A stretch of 51,695 bases of DNA from an uncultured Saprospiraceae bacterium (GTDB taxonomy: Bacteria > Bacteroidota > Bacteroidia > Chitinophagales > Saprospiraceae): assembly GCA_938007965.1 (NCBI GenBank), contig CALLMH010000048.1, positions 1 through 51,695 on the forward strand, given 5' to 3'. The position numbers and the translations under genes were made by a program. The notes under the pieces were generated by a model. That model was not told the origin of the DNA. It did no database searches and saw nothing but the letters and a program-made list of their open reading frames with translations. This document shows positions 27,801 through 36,768 of this stretch, one piece after another. The number at the start of each line of letters is the position of its first letter. Positions within the stretch are counted from its first letter, which is position 1.

Positions 27801-30270
27801 ACCAGGGCTTTGTAGAGATACGGTCCAAATAAATGTAGCGGCCGACACGATAAGTCCTGTACTATCAATTGTAAATGATGGGATTATAACATGTGCAGAC
27901 TCAACGGTCCAAGTAACCCTAACGGTAGATACGAATACGACTTCTTACACTTTCGGTGGTCCAGGAATAATAAATCAGAACGAACTAGTTATAGAAGTAG
28001 ATCAACCAGGAATATACACAGCAGTAGGTATGGCTGATAATGGTTGTACGACTACTAAAACCAATGAAGTTTTAATAAGCAATGATTTTCCCGAATATGA
28101 AATAAATCTAGATTCGTTTACTTGCGTGAAGGATGAAGTCACTGTCGGTGTAATGTCACCAGATCCTTCATTGAATGTCCTATGGGATGGACCAATATCG
28201 ATACCTGAAAATACGTACAATTTCTCAACTGTCGAAGCGGGTAGTTATTCGTTTATTCTTACCAATAGCGACGGGTGTAAATCAATAGATACTTTTTTTG
28301 TGCTGAGAGATACCTTCCCTCCAGAGGGAGCAATAGCACTAAGTAATCAGATTACTTGTGATCTCGATGAAGCATTATTGTCTATAGAAGGAAATCTTCC
28401 CTCATGGATAGCCGAATGGAATGGACCAGGGGTTACGAATTCCTCAGATGCGACTATTACTACAAGTCTGGTTGGAGATTATACATTGGCCATCACAGCG
28501 ACCAATGGTTGTGTTACTTTGGATACCATGACAGTAGTATATGATACAGTCGCAGCTGTGATTGAGGTATTTGGCGATCCTATAACTTGTACTGCGGGTA
28601 AGGTATTCTTAAATGTCGTCTCTGACAAACCACTAATCGAATATCAATGGAACGGTCCTAGTGGATATGAGAGTACAGAGGTAGAGCCACTAGTGCTTGA
28701 AGATGGAACCTATAGTGTCACTGTGACCTCTGCTAATGGATGTGAGTCAATAGGTGAAATAGAAATAGAGGACGAAAGAGCGTTTCCAATAATAGATGTA
28801 GAAGACTACTTTTTGCCATGTGATGGAGCACCTGCTGTAGTTGTTCCCTTGACTATAAGCGAGGGGGCAGCACCAAAGTGGTTTGGCCCGAATAATTTTT
28901 TCGTAGATGCCGATACAGCTTTGATTTTTGCACCAGGAGAATATGTAGGTTTAGCACTTACAGAAGAGGGGTGTGCTACAGCTGATACATTCTTAGTTAT
29001 CGACGATCCAGTACTACCCATTTTTTCTGCAGAAGCTGAAGTTCTAGAGTGTTTCGGACCTGTGGAAATCACAGCATTAGATGTTGCCGATGATAAATCC
29101 ATATTATGGACTGGGCCTAACGGATATACCTCAGATATACCTTTATCTATGATAGAAGAGCCGGGACTTTATGTGTTGCAAGTCACGGGAATTAACGGCT
29201 GCGTAGATAGTACGACAGTCGAAGTAATAGATGGCAGAATATTTCCGAACGCGGTGGCCGAGAATATTGACCTATTCCAATGTGAAAATATAGAGGTTAA
29301 TCTATCTGGGGAGGGATCTTCAGAAGGAAGCGAGTTCACCTATCAATGGTCGACAGAAAACGGAGGAAATATTCTTCAAGGTGAACAATCTCTAAGTCCT
29401 AGAATAAAGAGCGAAGGAACGTACATCATAGAAGTCACAAATAATAATATTGGCTGTATCAGCTACGATACATTAGTATTGACATTACAGGAACAAGAGT
29501 TAGTAGATCTAGACTTGCTTGTTACGTCGCCTACTTGTATGGGATATGACAATGGTATTATCGAGATTGAAAATATTATAGGTGGGTATGGTCCGTTTAA
29601 TATTACAGTAGATGGGTTCGATTACGGAGAGAGACTTGATATACAATATCTTACTGTAGGAGACCACGACGTAAGGGTTGTGGATAGTCTAGGTTGTATT
29701 TTGGATTCATTGGTATTGATAGATACGAGTAATTTACTCTCAGTGACACTTCCTGTAGATACTACATTGATTTTTGGTCAGATGCTCAATGTACTGGCAG
29801 ATATCAATTTGCCTGAGGACTCAATCAGCCAAATACTATGGTCGTCTAATGTGCCTTGTGATGGCTGTAGATCATTTGATTTTAGACCTGATGGGAATAT
29901 GACTATAGCGATAGAGGTTATAGATGTCAACGGATGTGTCGAAGAAAAAGAATTTAGAATAACAGTCAATAGACCAGATAATCTACCTTTTCCGCATATC
30001 TTCTCACCCAATGGAGATGGATTAAATGATATCTTTTATTTGCCACTTGTAGAAGGTATCGAATCAATAGAATACATCAGAGTGTATGATAATTGGGGTG
30101 GATTAATACACGAATCTATAAATCCATTGCTTGGAGATGAGTCTTCTGGATGGGATGGAAGTTTGAATGGACAACAGGCGGCTATGGCGGTATATATAGT
30201 AGAAGCAATGGTGAGATTAGTGGATGGTACCGAGATACGCTATTTTGGTGACGTCACGTTAATCAGATAA
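24895..30270 (+). CDS. large (1791-residue) T9SS type B adhesin with P-domain and Ig/PKD-like repeats
   Basis: The start is a GTG: an in-frame TAA lies four codons upstream and no ATG precedes the signal peptide (to NIIAQ|CDY, about residue 24). Residues about 25-190 resemble a proprotein convertase P-domain (DLNLSLESPAGNIVEL, WDIQFYNRDE, FTGSVNGIWKLHISD). About fifteen Ig/PKD-like modules of roughly 80-90 residues follow, each with a Cys-containing first strand, a central WxGP or W-DG motif and G.Y.(V/F).V....GC near the end, linked by short D...P segments. Near residue 1550 there is a SprB-like repeat (TSPTCMGYDNGIIEIENIIGGYGPFNITV). The C-terminus is a CHU_C / type B sorting domain (IFSPNGDGLNDIF, VYDNWGGLI, GWDGSLNG). 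It is the same class of surface cargo as its upstream neighbour but richer in charged residues. Confidence 0.92.
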   Translation: MGHRIKTFILFIFIFSGLENIIAQCDYTNDLPIVDESSFTVDFLVSGAADNELGVDNCLKIVTTYFDHDFVSDLNLSLESPAGNIVELVGVDVDGNSTGLVNSWDIQFYNRDELVAVPDLDYDQIWNSNPTGGWVGFTTYTGSYYPYQGGLEDFTGSVNGIWKLHISDNSQFGEGVFSCFGLEFCNDEDIEVSTCSTINHTLEEDDVSSCRGSEELDISVEPNLEDTFDNTVYGYQYILFGESGFQNLTQSTDFTNSPSGTYTLCGIYYFLDDLVDLEGIAVGSDLASIQAYIIDNRICATTSDDCINIEILDVAEIVIDTMVVCQGDTVSIGGEIYTESGMYEIITPSFPCDSISMLDLEVSSFDIAINANSLELSCNNDTIQLDAGDTNLTGVTSFTWKTEDGNIISQPNQVQIDVNSGGVYIFEVVANECTYTSEIEVTEDVDFVAVDLLVENITCTLDSALVQLTASDEISDLTWVGDESTFRRIGDDILVGTAGTFLLDFVTEFGCLVSREITVENTRIEPNFELYGDTLTCKEPIVTIGTVNADTLNSTFFWIKDDEVLGMDTFLMIDRPGLYNLRVRSGAGCVDSFEIDIFSEIDTLNAELFGGELSCEQTELTIAYSSTIGGLDPLWILPNGVPVVDSAFVTSLAGDYMLTLEDEKSCTLDTVLVITEDTRIPEIDIPLQNFQCGQDSLQINSSVNIENVSYHWTSESGFSDTTSMPWVFAPGEYMVEVCLVNGCCTIDTFTVGVDSDLPIVTFEFGNLDCTNDTVYIIPSDTSTYDMAWFLDGAALSVDSNIIEVVMPGLYEVVVTNPSNGCSSNYSFDIMEDKISSLNELSTNILNCEVDVVQISLDAERQFESFSWTGPGLLDTNEEPLVDAAGLYFINYTFENGCTGIDSIEVFDEGELPNLVGTDTVYNCFSPTLLLNVTYESATINITWEGENFLANGDSVLISEPGLYNVYAVSPGLCRDTVQINVAADTISPVLSIVNDGIITCADSTVQVTLTVDTNTTSYTFGGPGIINQNELVIEVDQPGIYTAVGMADNGCTTTKTNEVLISNDFPEYEINLDSFTCVKDEVTVGVMSPDPSLNVLWDGPISIPENTYNFSTVEAGSYSFILTNSDGCKSIDTFFVLRDTFPPEGAIALSNQITCDLDEALLSIEGNLPSWIAEWNGPGVTNSSDATITTSLVGDYTLAITATNGCVTLDTMTVVYDTVAAVIEVFGDPITCTAGKVFLNVVSDKPLIEYQWNGPSGYESTEVEPLVLEDGTYSVTVTSANGCESIGEIEIEDERAFPIIDVEDYFLPCDGAPAVVVPLTISEGAAPKWFGPNNFFVDADTALIFAPGEYVGLALTEEGCATADTFLVIDDPVLPIFSAEAEVLECFGPVEITALDVADDKSILWTGPNGYTSDIPLSMIEEPGLYVLQVTGINGCVDSTTVEVIDGRIFPNAVAENIDLFQCENIEVNLSGEGSSEGSEFTYQWSTENGGNILQGEQSLSPRIKSEGTYIIEVTNNNIGCISYDTLVLTLQEQELVDLDLLVTSPTCMGYDNGIIEIENIIGGYGPFNITVDGFDYGERLDIQYLTVGDHDVRVVDSLGCILDSLVLIDTSNLLSVTLPVDTTLIFGQMLNVLADINLPEDSISQILWSSNVPCDGCRSFDFRPDGNMTIAIEVIDVNGCVEEKEFRITVNRPDNLPFPHIFSPNGDGLNDIFYLPLVEGIESIEYIRVYDNWGGLIHESINPLLGDESSGWDGSLNGQQAAMAVYIVEAMVRLVDGTEIRYFGDVTLIR

Positions 30271-30375
30271 TGTGGGTTAATGTAAAAATCGAAATAGAAT
30301 AAGCTGTATAAATGAGTTTACTTCTAATAGATTTATTCTCTAACAGAGCACTTTCCCAAAGTTTGGTATTGTAGA

Positions 30376-30413
30376 GATATTCGTTATTTACGGAGGGATA
30401 TTCAGAAGTAAGG
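30376..30413 (+). repeat. joined end motifs of the dispersed repeat
   Basis: GATATTCGTTATTTACGG (30376-30393) is identical to the right-hand end of the element at 36696-36713, and GGGATATTCAGAAGTAAGG (30395-30413) is identical to its left-hand end at 36304-36322. Here they lie side by side, in right-then-left order, one base apart, without the element body. A further CCCTCTCTA follows both loci. Confidence 0.75.
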
Positions 30414-30490
30414 GCCCTCTCTAAATTCTTTAGACGACTTCCAAAATTTACATACTCAGATAGACGATTTCGTTAAATGCACGTTCTACA

Positions 30491-33154
30491 TCATATTTTC
30501 ATTAGCTTCTGTACTATTCTATTTTCATCAGTATTGATAATGACGAGATAGACCCCTGTTGGTTGATCAGATATATCAATACTATACGATGATCGATTGG
30601 TAAGGATAGGTGTTTGCTCTATTAACATACCTGAAGAGGCAGACCGAATATTGATAAAACCAGATTTGATGGTATTGTCATTGAGATCGATGTTGATCAT
30701 ATCTGAAGTTAGTGTAGGGTATATCTGTATAGAAGTTTCTGCTACATCTACTGTGTTAACAGCGGGCAAGATATTAACACAGTAATCTTCTATCTCTCCA
30801 AATTCGAATGAGTTGTCATCATCACAAGCGCTTCCAATAGGATCATTGTATCTCATGATTACTCTCATTCTTGTAATTCCCAATTCTGATTCGAGCGGTA
30901 TGGAGAAGAATCCCGTTACTGTCGTTTGAGTGGATTCTGTGGTGTTATAAACGAGTTCATCTTCCTCGAATTCTCCATTTTGATCATAGTCAATATATAC
31001 ACTAAAGTACTCATCGAATACACTATCGGTATATCCAGGAGTCATATTGATTTCATATTCTTGTCCAAGATTTAATTCTATATCGAATTGCCCTAAGAAC
31101 GATGCGTATCCATCATTACTTGTACCTGAGACATTTTCAAAGATATCAACTATAGATACACTTTCTATCCATTCGTCTTGGGTGTTTTTCACTTCAAATA
31201 TGCAGTAATCTCCTGTACAATTTCCGCATTCCGTTGTTATTCCTATAATTTCTGTGTACTCAGATTCATTAGAAGTAGCTGCACAAAGAGACTTGATTCT
31301 TACTTCATAGTATTGACAATCTTCAATGCCGTCAAAGGCAAATGTATTTTCAGTTCCTAAATCTGCAACGAGCCATTCTTCATTGGTCGAGTTCTTATAT
31401 TCTATTATGAAGTTGGTCGCAGCTGTAACGCCTGCCCAATCAATCGTTACAATATCACCGGATAGTGTTGCTGTAACTCCATCAGGTGCTATACAACATC
31501 CATCTGTCTGAAATACTCTAGAGTAGGTATAGTCTGCATCTGTATTTATATCACAGTTGGTTTTTATTTGATATTCATATTCTGTACATATTTTAAGATT
31601 TTCTAATGTGTATCCAGAAGCTGGATTCTCTATTTCTATCCAATCGGAATCATCTACTTCTTTATATCGAAGTGATACGTCTCCAATTTTCCCATTGTCC
31701 AACCATGATATTTGTACGGATTCCGTACCTAGGGTAGATACGTTAGCTCCGTATGCAGCGGTGCATTCATCACAGGTGCTCAATAAATTCAGCATGGCGT
31801 TGTTTGCATTAAGTCTTCCACCTGTCGTAGTTATATCTTGTAGACTTTGATTGGCCTGGACTCCGTGTAATATATGGTCCTTGACAGCCAAGGCGGCTTG
31901 AGCTGGATCACTTTTTACTACAGACATGAATTCTGTACAATCAGTAGCGTATAGTAGAGCGGCAGTACCGGCACAATGTGGAGTAGCTGCAGAGGTGCCT
32001 CCAAATGTTCCGTAGTTCGTTCCATCGATGGTGTATGTTTGTCTGCCGTAAGCACCTAGATCTATGGATCTGGCTCCGAATCCCGCCCCAAAAACCTTCT
32101 CATCTTGTCGATTTAGATTGGTGACCGAAACTAGATAATCACTTTTGCATCCTGTAGGTAGATCGCCCAATTGATCTACATCTGTATTTGCATTTGCTGT
32201 TGCTCCAAAATTTAATATACCGACTTCTCCAAGAATATTGTAGAAATCACACCATATCGGAGCATCTTCTGGATTTCCAAGGTCTATTCCCCAGCTGGAA
32301 TTAGTCGCTACTACAAATGCACCTTTCTCACCATTGGTCTCATTGTAGAGTTTTCTCATTTGATAAGGGTAAGCGTATGATGCAAGAGCAAGAGATTCTG
32401 GGGATCCACCTTTAACTATCATTAATTTCACATCCCAGTTTACTCCAGCTACGCCAATCTCATTGTTCCCTTTTGCACCTATAACTCCCGCCACGGATGT
32501 TCCGTGACTACCATCTATGAAGATGTTATCTGAGTCAAGCTCTGCATTCCACCCTCGTACATCATCTATATATCCATTTTCATCATCATCTATTCCATTA
32601 TCTGGAATCTCATCAATATTAGACCATAAGTTATCTTCGAAATCTGGATGATCTATCAGTCCGTCATCTATCACGCAGACGACGATATCATCTCCATCTA
32701 CTGTCTTACCTCCTGTCGTATGATCCCAGGCAAGTTCCATATCGATGTCAGCTCCAATTTCTCCTCCATTTGAACCCAGATTGATATATTGCCACTGATT
32801 ATCAAATAATGCATCATTTGGCATGGTCTGCCTTAATTGAGTTTGGTGATTTTGTTGGGCGAGAAGGGTATGCTTATTTAGTTTTATATTTTCGAGAAAT
32901 TCTATTTCATTTTCAACATTAGGATCTACTTTAAGTATCCAGAGATTCATAGGCTCGCTCATCAGTTTGTATGCTTCTATCGTAGAACGTCCTCTTGTTT
33001 CCGAGGCCAATTCTGATACTAATCTCTTAGCTCCAGCGTCATTTTTTACTTCTACAATCACTTCGCCAAGTACATGATCTAGCTTCTGAGCGATTATGTT
33101 ATCGACCAAAAGAATTGAAACTAAAATCAATATGTAAGAGCTATAATTTTTCAT
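30491..33154 (-). CDS. secreted subtilisin-like (S8) serine protease with Fn3, GEVED and T9SS type A domains
   Basis: The 887-residue protein has a signal peptide ending NIIAQ|KL at residue 23 and a propeptide-like region to about 115. The S8 catalytic domain follows, with Asp163 (VIDDGL), His217 (DGSHGTSVAG), oxyanion Asn285 (NSSWG) and Ser388 (GGTSAATPHCAG), so it should be active. Two Fn3-like domains lie at about 470-560 and 560-650 (WLDNGKIGDVSLRYKEV, TDGCC), a GEVED domain at about 655-800 (ends FEFGEIEDYCVNI), and a type A sorting domain (about 810-887; IYPTLTSDMINIDL, PTGVYLV, QKLMKI) closes it. It is cargo for T9SS and is probably anchored or released after CTD cleavage. It converges on the 1791-residue adhesin gene and is divergent from the TPR-PD40-SPOR gene. 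Confidence 0.94.
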   Translation of the reverse strand: MKNYSSYILILVSILLVDNIIAQKLDHVLGEVIVEVKNDAGAKRLVSELASETRGRSTIEAYKLMSEPMNLWILKVDPNVENEIEFLENIKLNKHTLLAQQNHQTQLRQTMPNDALFDNQWQYINLGSNGGEIGADIDMELAWDHTTGGKTVDGDDIVVCVIDDGLIDHPDFEDNLWSNIDEIPDNGIDDDENGYIDDVRGWNAELDSDNIFIDGSHGTSVAGVIGAKGNNEIGVAGVNWDVKLMIVKGGSPESLALASYAYPYQMRKLYNETNGEKGAFVVATNSSWGIDLGNPEDAPIWCDFYNILGEVGILNFGATANANTDVDQLGDLPTGCKSDYLVSVTNLNRQDEKVFGAGFGARSIDLGAYGRQTYTIDGTNYGTFGGTSAATPHCAGTAALLYATDCTEFMSVVKSDPAQAALAVKDHILHGVQANQSLQDITTTGGRLNANNAMLNLLSTCDECTAAYGANVSTLGTESVQISWLDNGKIGDVSLRYKEVDDSDWIEIENPASGYTLENLKICTEYEYQIKTNCDINTDADYTYSRVFQTDGCCIAPDGVTATLSGDIVTIDWAGVTAATNFIIEYKNSTNEEWLVADLGTENTFAFDGIEDCQYYEVRIKSLCAATSNESEYTEIIGITTECGNCTGDYCIFEVKNTQDEWIESVSIVDIFENVSGTSNDGYASFLGQFDIELNLGQEYEINMTPGYTDSVFDEYFSVYIDYDQNGEFEEDELVYNTTESTQTTVTGFFSIPLESELGITRMRVIMRYNDPIGSACDDDNSFEFGEIEDYCVNILPAVNTVDVAETSIQIYPTLTSDMINIDLNDNTIKSGFINIRSASSGMLIEQTPILTNRSSYSIDISDQPTGVYLVIINTDENRIVQKLMKI

Positions 33155-33476
33155 CTGACCTGTATTTTCTTGCTGAATAAACTAAGACGTAATATAGTCG
33201 TCCGCTATTGTGAATATAAATATTTATCGGTTCTAAATATTAATTATTGTGCTAAAAGCTCCGAGTATGTTAATTTAATAAGACAAATAGGGTAAGAATT
33301 GGTTTCGGAAAGTTTAATTATTGGGCGAGTTCCGAGCACTTGATATCACCATAAAACATATAAAATAGATAGCGGAATAAAACATATTACATATTTTTAT
33401 CATGTATTACTAACTAGTAATTGTACTTTTACATATATTTGCTAGAATAATACTAAGGGTCTACAAAATTGAAATC
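33155..33476. other. divergent intergenic region between protease and PorE-like gene
   Basis: This AT-rich stretch must carry promoters for both flanking genes. On the plus strand TATATTTG at 33434-33441 fits the -7 consensus and would give a leader of about 30 bases, but no TTG is found at the expected distance. No clear minus-strand promoter or other structure is seen. Confidence 0.45.
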
Positions 33477-36188
33477 ATGAATATGAAACTACAAATGTCA
33501 TTTATGGCACATTATTCTGTATGTCATCGATCATTAAAAGCTATCGTAGCTAAGGTGGTAGATAAGGAATCGTACGCTTCTTTTGGAAAGCAATTTGTCA
33601 TAGCATTAGTTTGTCTATGCGTATCTAGTACAATGTATGGTCAAAAAATACTTCACAAAGCAAATAAGCAATTTGATCTCAAGCACTACCACGAAGCGAT
33701 AGATTCATACAAAAAGACACTAGAAAAGCATCCTGATATCCTAGAAGCTAAGTCAAACTTGGCCGAAGCATACAGAATGACAAATCAACTTACTCTTGCG
33801 GTGGAAGCTTATGCCACGATCATGCCAGAGGAGTTTTTGAACCCAATCCATATCAGAAACTACGGTGTTACACTGATGAAAATGGCTAAATATACTGAAG
33901 CTCATTATCAGTTTGAACTATATAAAATATATAATCCTCAGGAAGCACAGCATTATCAACTCTCATGTGAGTTCGCACATCACCTGTATAGACAGAATAA
34001 TTCGTTTGAGATAGAATTAGTCGGTGTCAATACGCCTAATTCTGATTTCGGTGTTGCTTTTATAGATGATAGATTGATATTTTCTTCTTTCCGAAATGAT
34101 GTAGAACTTTCTGACAACGCAAAAAAAACTGGTCAGAAACTTACAGGAAATATGCTGTATGTAGCAGAGCTAGACAATGATCTAAGAGCTGATAATGTAA
34201 GATTTTTGAGATCGAGTATAGCAGAGAAGAAAAATATTGGACCTATCAGTTTTGCTCCTCAAGTAGGGAAGTGTGCTTTTACTCGGAATAAGATTAAGAA
34301 TGGTGGAGCGCATGTTACAGGAGACGACAGCTACCATAGTATATATATTGCAGATCTAAAAGAAAATGGAGATTGGAATAATGAACGCCCATTCAGATAT
34401 AATGAATTCGGAACATCTACAGGTTTCCCGTCATTAGCATTCGATGGTTCGGCGTTGTACTTCGCTAGCAATAGAGTAGGAGGATTCGGTGGTTATGATA
34501 TATATGTCAGCTATTGGAAAGATGAATCATGGACGTATCCAGAGAATCTAGGGAGCGATATAAATACACCAGGAAATGAAATCACGCCATTCTTCAACGG
34601 AGAAGACTTATACTTCGCCTCGGACTTCCATCATGGTATGGGAGGGTATGATATATTTCATTCGCTAGTGAAAGGAGGACAATGGACTCATCCAGAAAAT
34701 ATGGCAAATGGAATCAATTCTCCTGCAGATGATTATTATCCTACAATTAAAGAAGGAAGTGAGGGGATATTCTTCAGTTCTAACCGTCTAGGTGGTAAAG
34801 GAATGGACGATATCTATCTAGCTATGCCTGTAGAGATTGCTGACTTTGTAGAAGGAAGCGAATTCGTACCCAATGCAGTAGCATTAGCTGCTATACAAAG
34901 TGATGTGGACCTTGGTGCTTACAACCCAACAGCAAAGGCAGTAGCCAATACTGATGAGATGCAAATTACTCTCCTGAATCCAGCACCTGTAGAGCAAGAA
35001 ACACACACGGACCCAAAAATCAATGAATTATCAGCCGCAAATCTAGAACGCGAAGAAGAGGAATTGATGACTTGGGGATTCGCCGAGTCAAATCAAACTG
35101 CAACAACGAAACAAGCACAAAGAAAAGATGTCGTAATCTATACGCTACCTACTTCAGTGCCAAACAATATATGGAGTCAATCAGATGTGATTATCAAAAG
35201 TAAAAGTGTAAAAATAAGAACGACTACTCTGGCTACTCAGTTAGATCAATATATCGCTCAGATGGAAGAGGAAGAACTAGGAAGTATTCCTGCATCGGAA
35301 CAAGTATTAACTACACAGCTTACAATGGATGTAGCGGATACTGCAATAGATAATACGCCTCTATTTGAAAATGCTCAAGTGAAGTCTCAGCAAATAGAAC
35401 CGACTCAAAAAGATGTAGCTTCGGTAGAAATTATTGAAAAACCAACATCATATAAAATACCGAATTACAAAGCAATATCAGCTAGTAGAGCACCTCTTAA
35501 CCTTGATCTAGCTGGAGCAAAGAGGGTAGCACTAGGAGAGATTTTACCAGCATCGAATGTATATTTTATACAGTTGGCCGCATTGAGTAGGACTTCGGGA
35601 AATGTCAACAAATTTTTGACACTAGCGAAATTTGGAAACCTATATAAGGTATTCAAATCATCAAGTACTAAGATCAAGTTGGGTTATTTCTTAGATAAAC
35701 AAGAAGCACGAACGGTACTCAAAAGTGTGAGAATGAGTGGATATAAAGATGCATTCATCACGAAAGATGATCTTGGATCTTTGCAGATCGAACTGATAGT
35801 AGCAAATGATAATCAAAAAGATTCTTATACATCGTACGATTCTTCTATCAAGCCATCTACAAGGACAACGACTAACTTCCAATCATCGGCGCCATCTACA
35901 AATACTATGGCATCAAACGAATACTCACTTAATAATAAAGGAAGGAATAGTTATAAGATAAGATTGGCGTCTTATGAAGATCCTATATGGTTTGATATTA
36001 CAAAAGCGAAGCAACTGGGTAAGATCGAGCAGTGGACAAAAGGTTCTTGGACGATATTTATCTTAGGAGGTTATAGTACATATGCAGACGCAGAACAAGC
36101 TATGATCAAAGCGGTAAATAAAGGATTCGCTGATGCTGAGATCGTGATAGATAATAATGGGATCTTAGAAAGACTAAAGCAGAACTAA
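33477..36188 (+). CDS. PorE-like TPR / PD40 propeller protein with two C-terminal SPOR domains
   Basis: The 903-residue protein has a signal peptide preceded by an unusually long n-region: the hydrophobic core is at about 39-52 and cleavage at MYGQ|KIL near 56. A GTG at 33555 is an alternative start that would give a normal leader. TPR repeats follow (about 57-150; FDLKHYHEAIDSYKKTL), then a PD40/WD40-like propeller (about 190-435; LYFASNRVGGFGGYDIY, LYFASDFHHGMGGYDIF, IFFSSNRLGGKGMDDIY), a low-complexity linker, and two SPOR-like domains (about 693-765 and 824-900; VYFIQLAALSR, YKIRLASYED). The T9SS protein PorE has TPR, propeller and an OmpA-like peptidoglycan domain; here SPOR domains, which bind denuded glycan strands, take the OmpA position. 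A likely role is to link surface cargo or the secretion machine to peptidoglycan. A strong terminator follows. Confidence 0.85.
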   Translation: MNMKLQMSFMAHYSVCHRSLKAIVAKVVDKESYASFGKQFVIALVCLCVSSTMYGQKILHKANKQFDLKHYHEAIDSYKKTLEKHPDILEAKSNLAEAYRMTNQLTLAVEAYATIMPEEFLNPIHIRNYGVTLMKMAKYTEAHYQFELYKIYNPQEAQHYQLSCEFAHHLYRQNNSFEIELVGVNTPNSDFGVAFIDDRLIFSSFRNDVELSDNAKKTGQKLTGNMLYVAELDNDLRADNVRFLRSSIAEKKNIGPISFAPQVGKCAFTRNKIKNGGAHVTGDDSYHSIYIADLKENGDWNNERPFRYNEFGTSTGFPSLAFDGSALYFASNRVGGFGGYDIYVSYWKDESWTYPENLGSDINTPGNEITPFFNGEDLYFASDFHHGMGGYDIFHSLVKGGQWTHPENMANGINSPADDYYPTIKEGSEGIFFSSNRLGGKGMDDIYLAMPVEIADFVEGSEFVPNAVALAAIQSDVDLGAYNPTAKAVANTDEMQITLLNPAPVEQETHTDPKINELSAANLEREEEELMTWGFAESNQTATTKQAQRKDVVIYTLPTSVPNNIWSQSDVIIKSKSVKIRTTTLATQLDQYIAQMEEEELGSIPASEQVLTTQLTMDVADTAIDNTPLFENAQVKSQQIEPTQKDVASVEIIEKPTSYKIPNYKAISASRAPLNLDLAGAKRVALGEILPASNVYFIQLAALSRTSGNVNKFLTLAKFGNLYKVFKSSSTKIKLGYFLDKQEARTVLKSVRMSGYKDAFITKDDLGSLQIELIVANDNQKDSYTSYDSSIKPSTRTTTNFQSSAPSTNTMASNEYSLNNKGRNSYKIRLASYEDPIWFDITKAKQLGKIEQWTKGSWTIFILGGYSTYADAEQAMIKAVNKGFADAEIVIDNNGILERLKQN

Positions 36189-36218
36189 ATTTTCTAGAGA
36201 TTGTGAAAAAAAATTAAG

Positions 36219-36249
36219 GGCTTCGAACTGATTGTTTGAAGCCTTTTTT
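36219..36249 (+). terminator. terminator of the PorE-like gene
   Basis: GGCTTCGAAC pairs with GTTTGAAGCC (one G-U) around a five-base loop and is followed by six T. It begins 30 bases after the stop codon. Confidence 0.9.
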
Positions 36250-36303
36250 CGTACACTTAAGTTAGAGGATATGCATAAGTAATGAAAAAACGGTTATGAA
36301 ATT

Positions 36304-36713
36304 GGGATATTCAGAAGTAAGGACAATATTAAAATTATATCACTTACAAGGAGCATTAATTTGTGGCAGAGATTAAATCGACCTTAGCTGGCTTAGGTAT
36401 TTGGATTTCATTTTGGCGTTAAGAACTTGCAACTGTCTGAGCGTAAGCGAGTTTTGTAAGTTTAGTCAAAATGTGATCCCAATAGCGTTAAAAGTCAGGT
36501 AAAGTCTTGAGATAAGAGATGGCTTGTTTAGCAAACACTCGTTTTTTGTTTCGTTTTTGGATCAAGCCAAAAATGAAAGCCCGAACGGCGAGTGGGAAGT
36601 TTAGGTTGAAATTTATTACCTCATATTTACGTAAAATCAAGTGTAAACGGGGTATTCATTCAGCAGTAAGCCGAATAAAGGGCTATATAAATAAGGATAT
36701 TCGTTATTTACGG
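36304..36713. repeat. dispersed structured repeat, copy 2 (apparently full length)
   Basis: The roughly 410-base element is bounded by two versions of a GATATTC-containing motif in direct orientation (GGGATATTCAGAAGTAAGG on the left, GATATTCGTTATTTACGG on the right). The left half holds a nested stem: CATTTTG 36409-36415 with CAAAATG 36467-36473, enclosing AACTTGCAA 36424-36432 with TTGTAAGTT 36454-36462 (one mismatch). The right half (36511-36700) matches window positions 1-190 and holds a second long hairpin, CACTCG 36536-36541 with CGAGTG 36589-36594. Frame-changing indels between copies and the stems argue that it is non-coding, either a structured RNA or a small non-autonomous mobile element. 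It fills almost all of the 580-base gap between two genes. Confidence 0.8.
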
Positions 36714-36768
36714 ATATCCCTCTCTATTTTCAAGACCCTACTCACTAAGGCTATAAAATATTACACGT

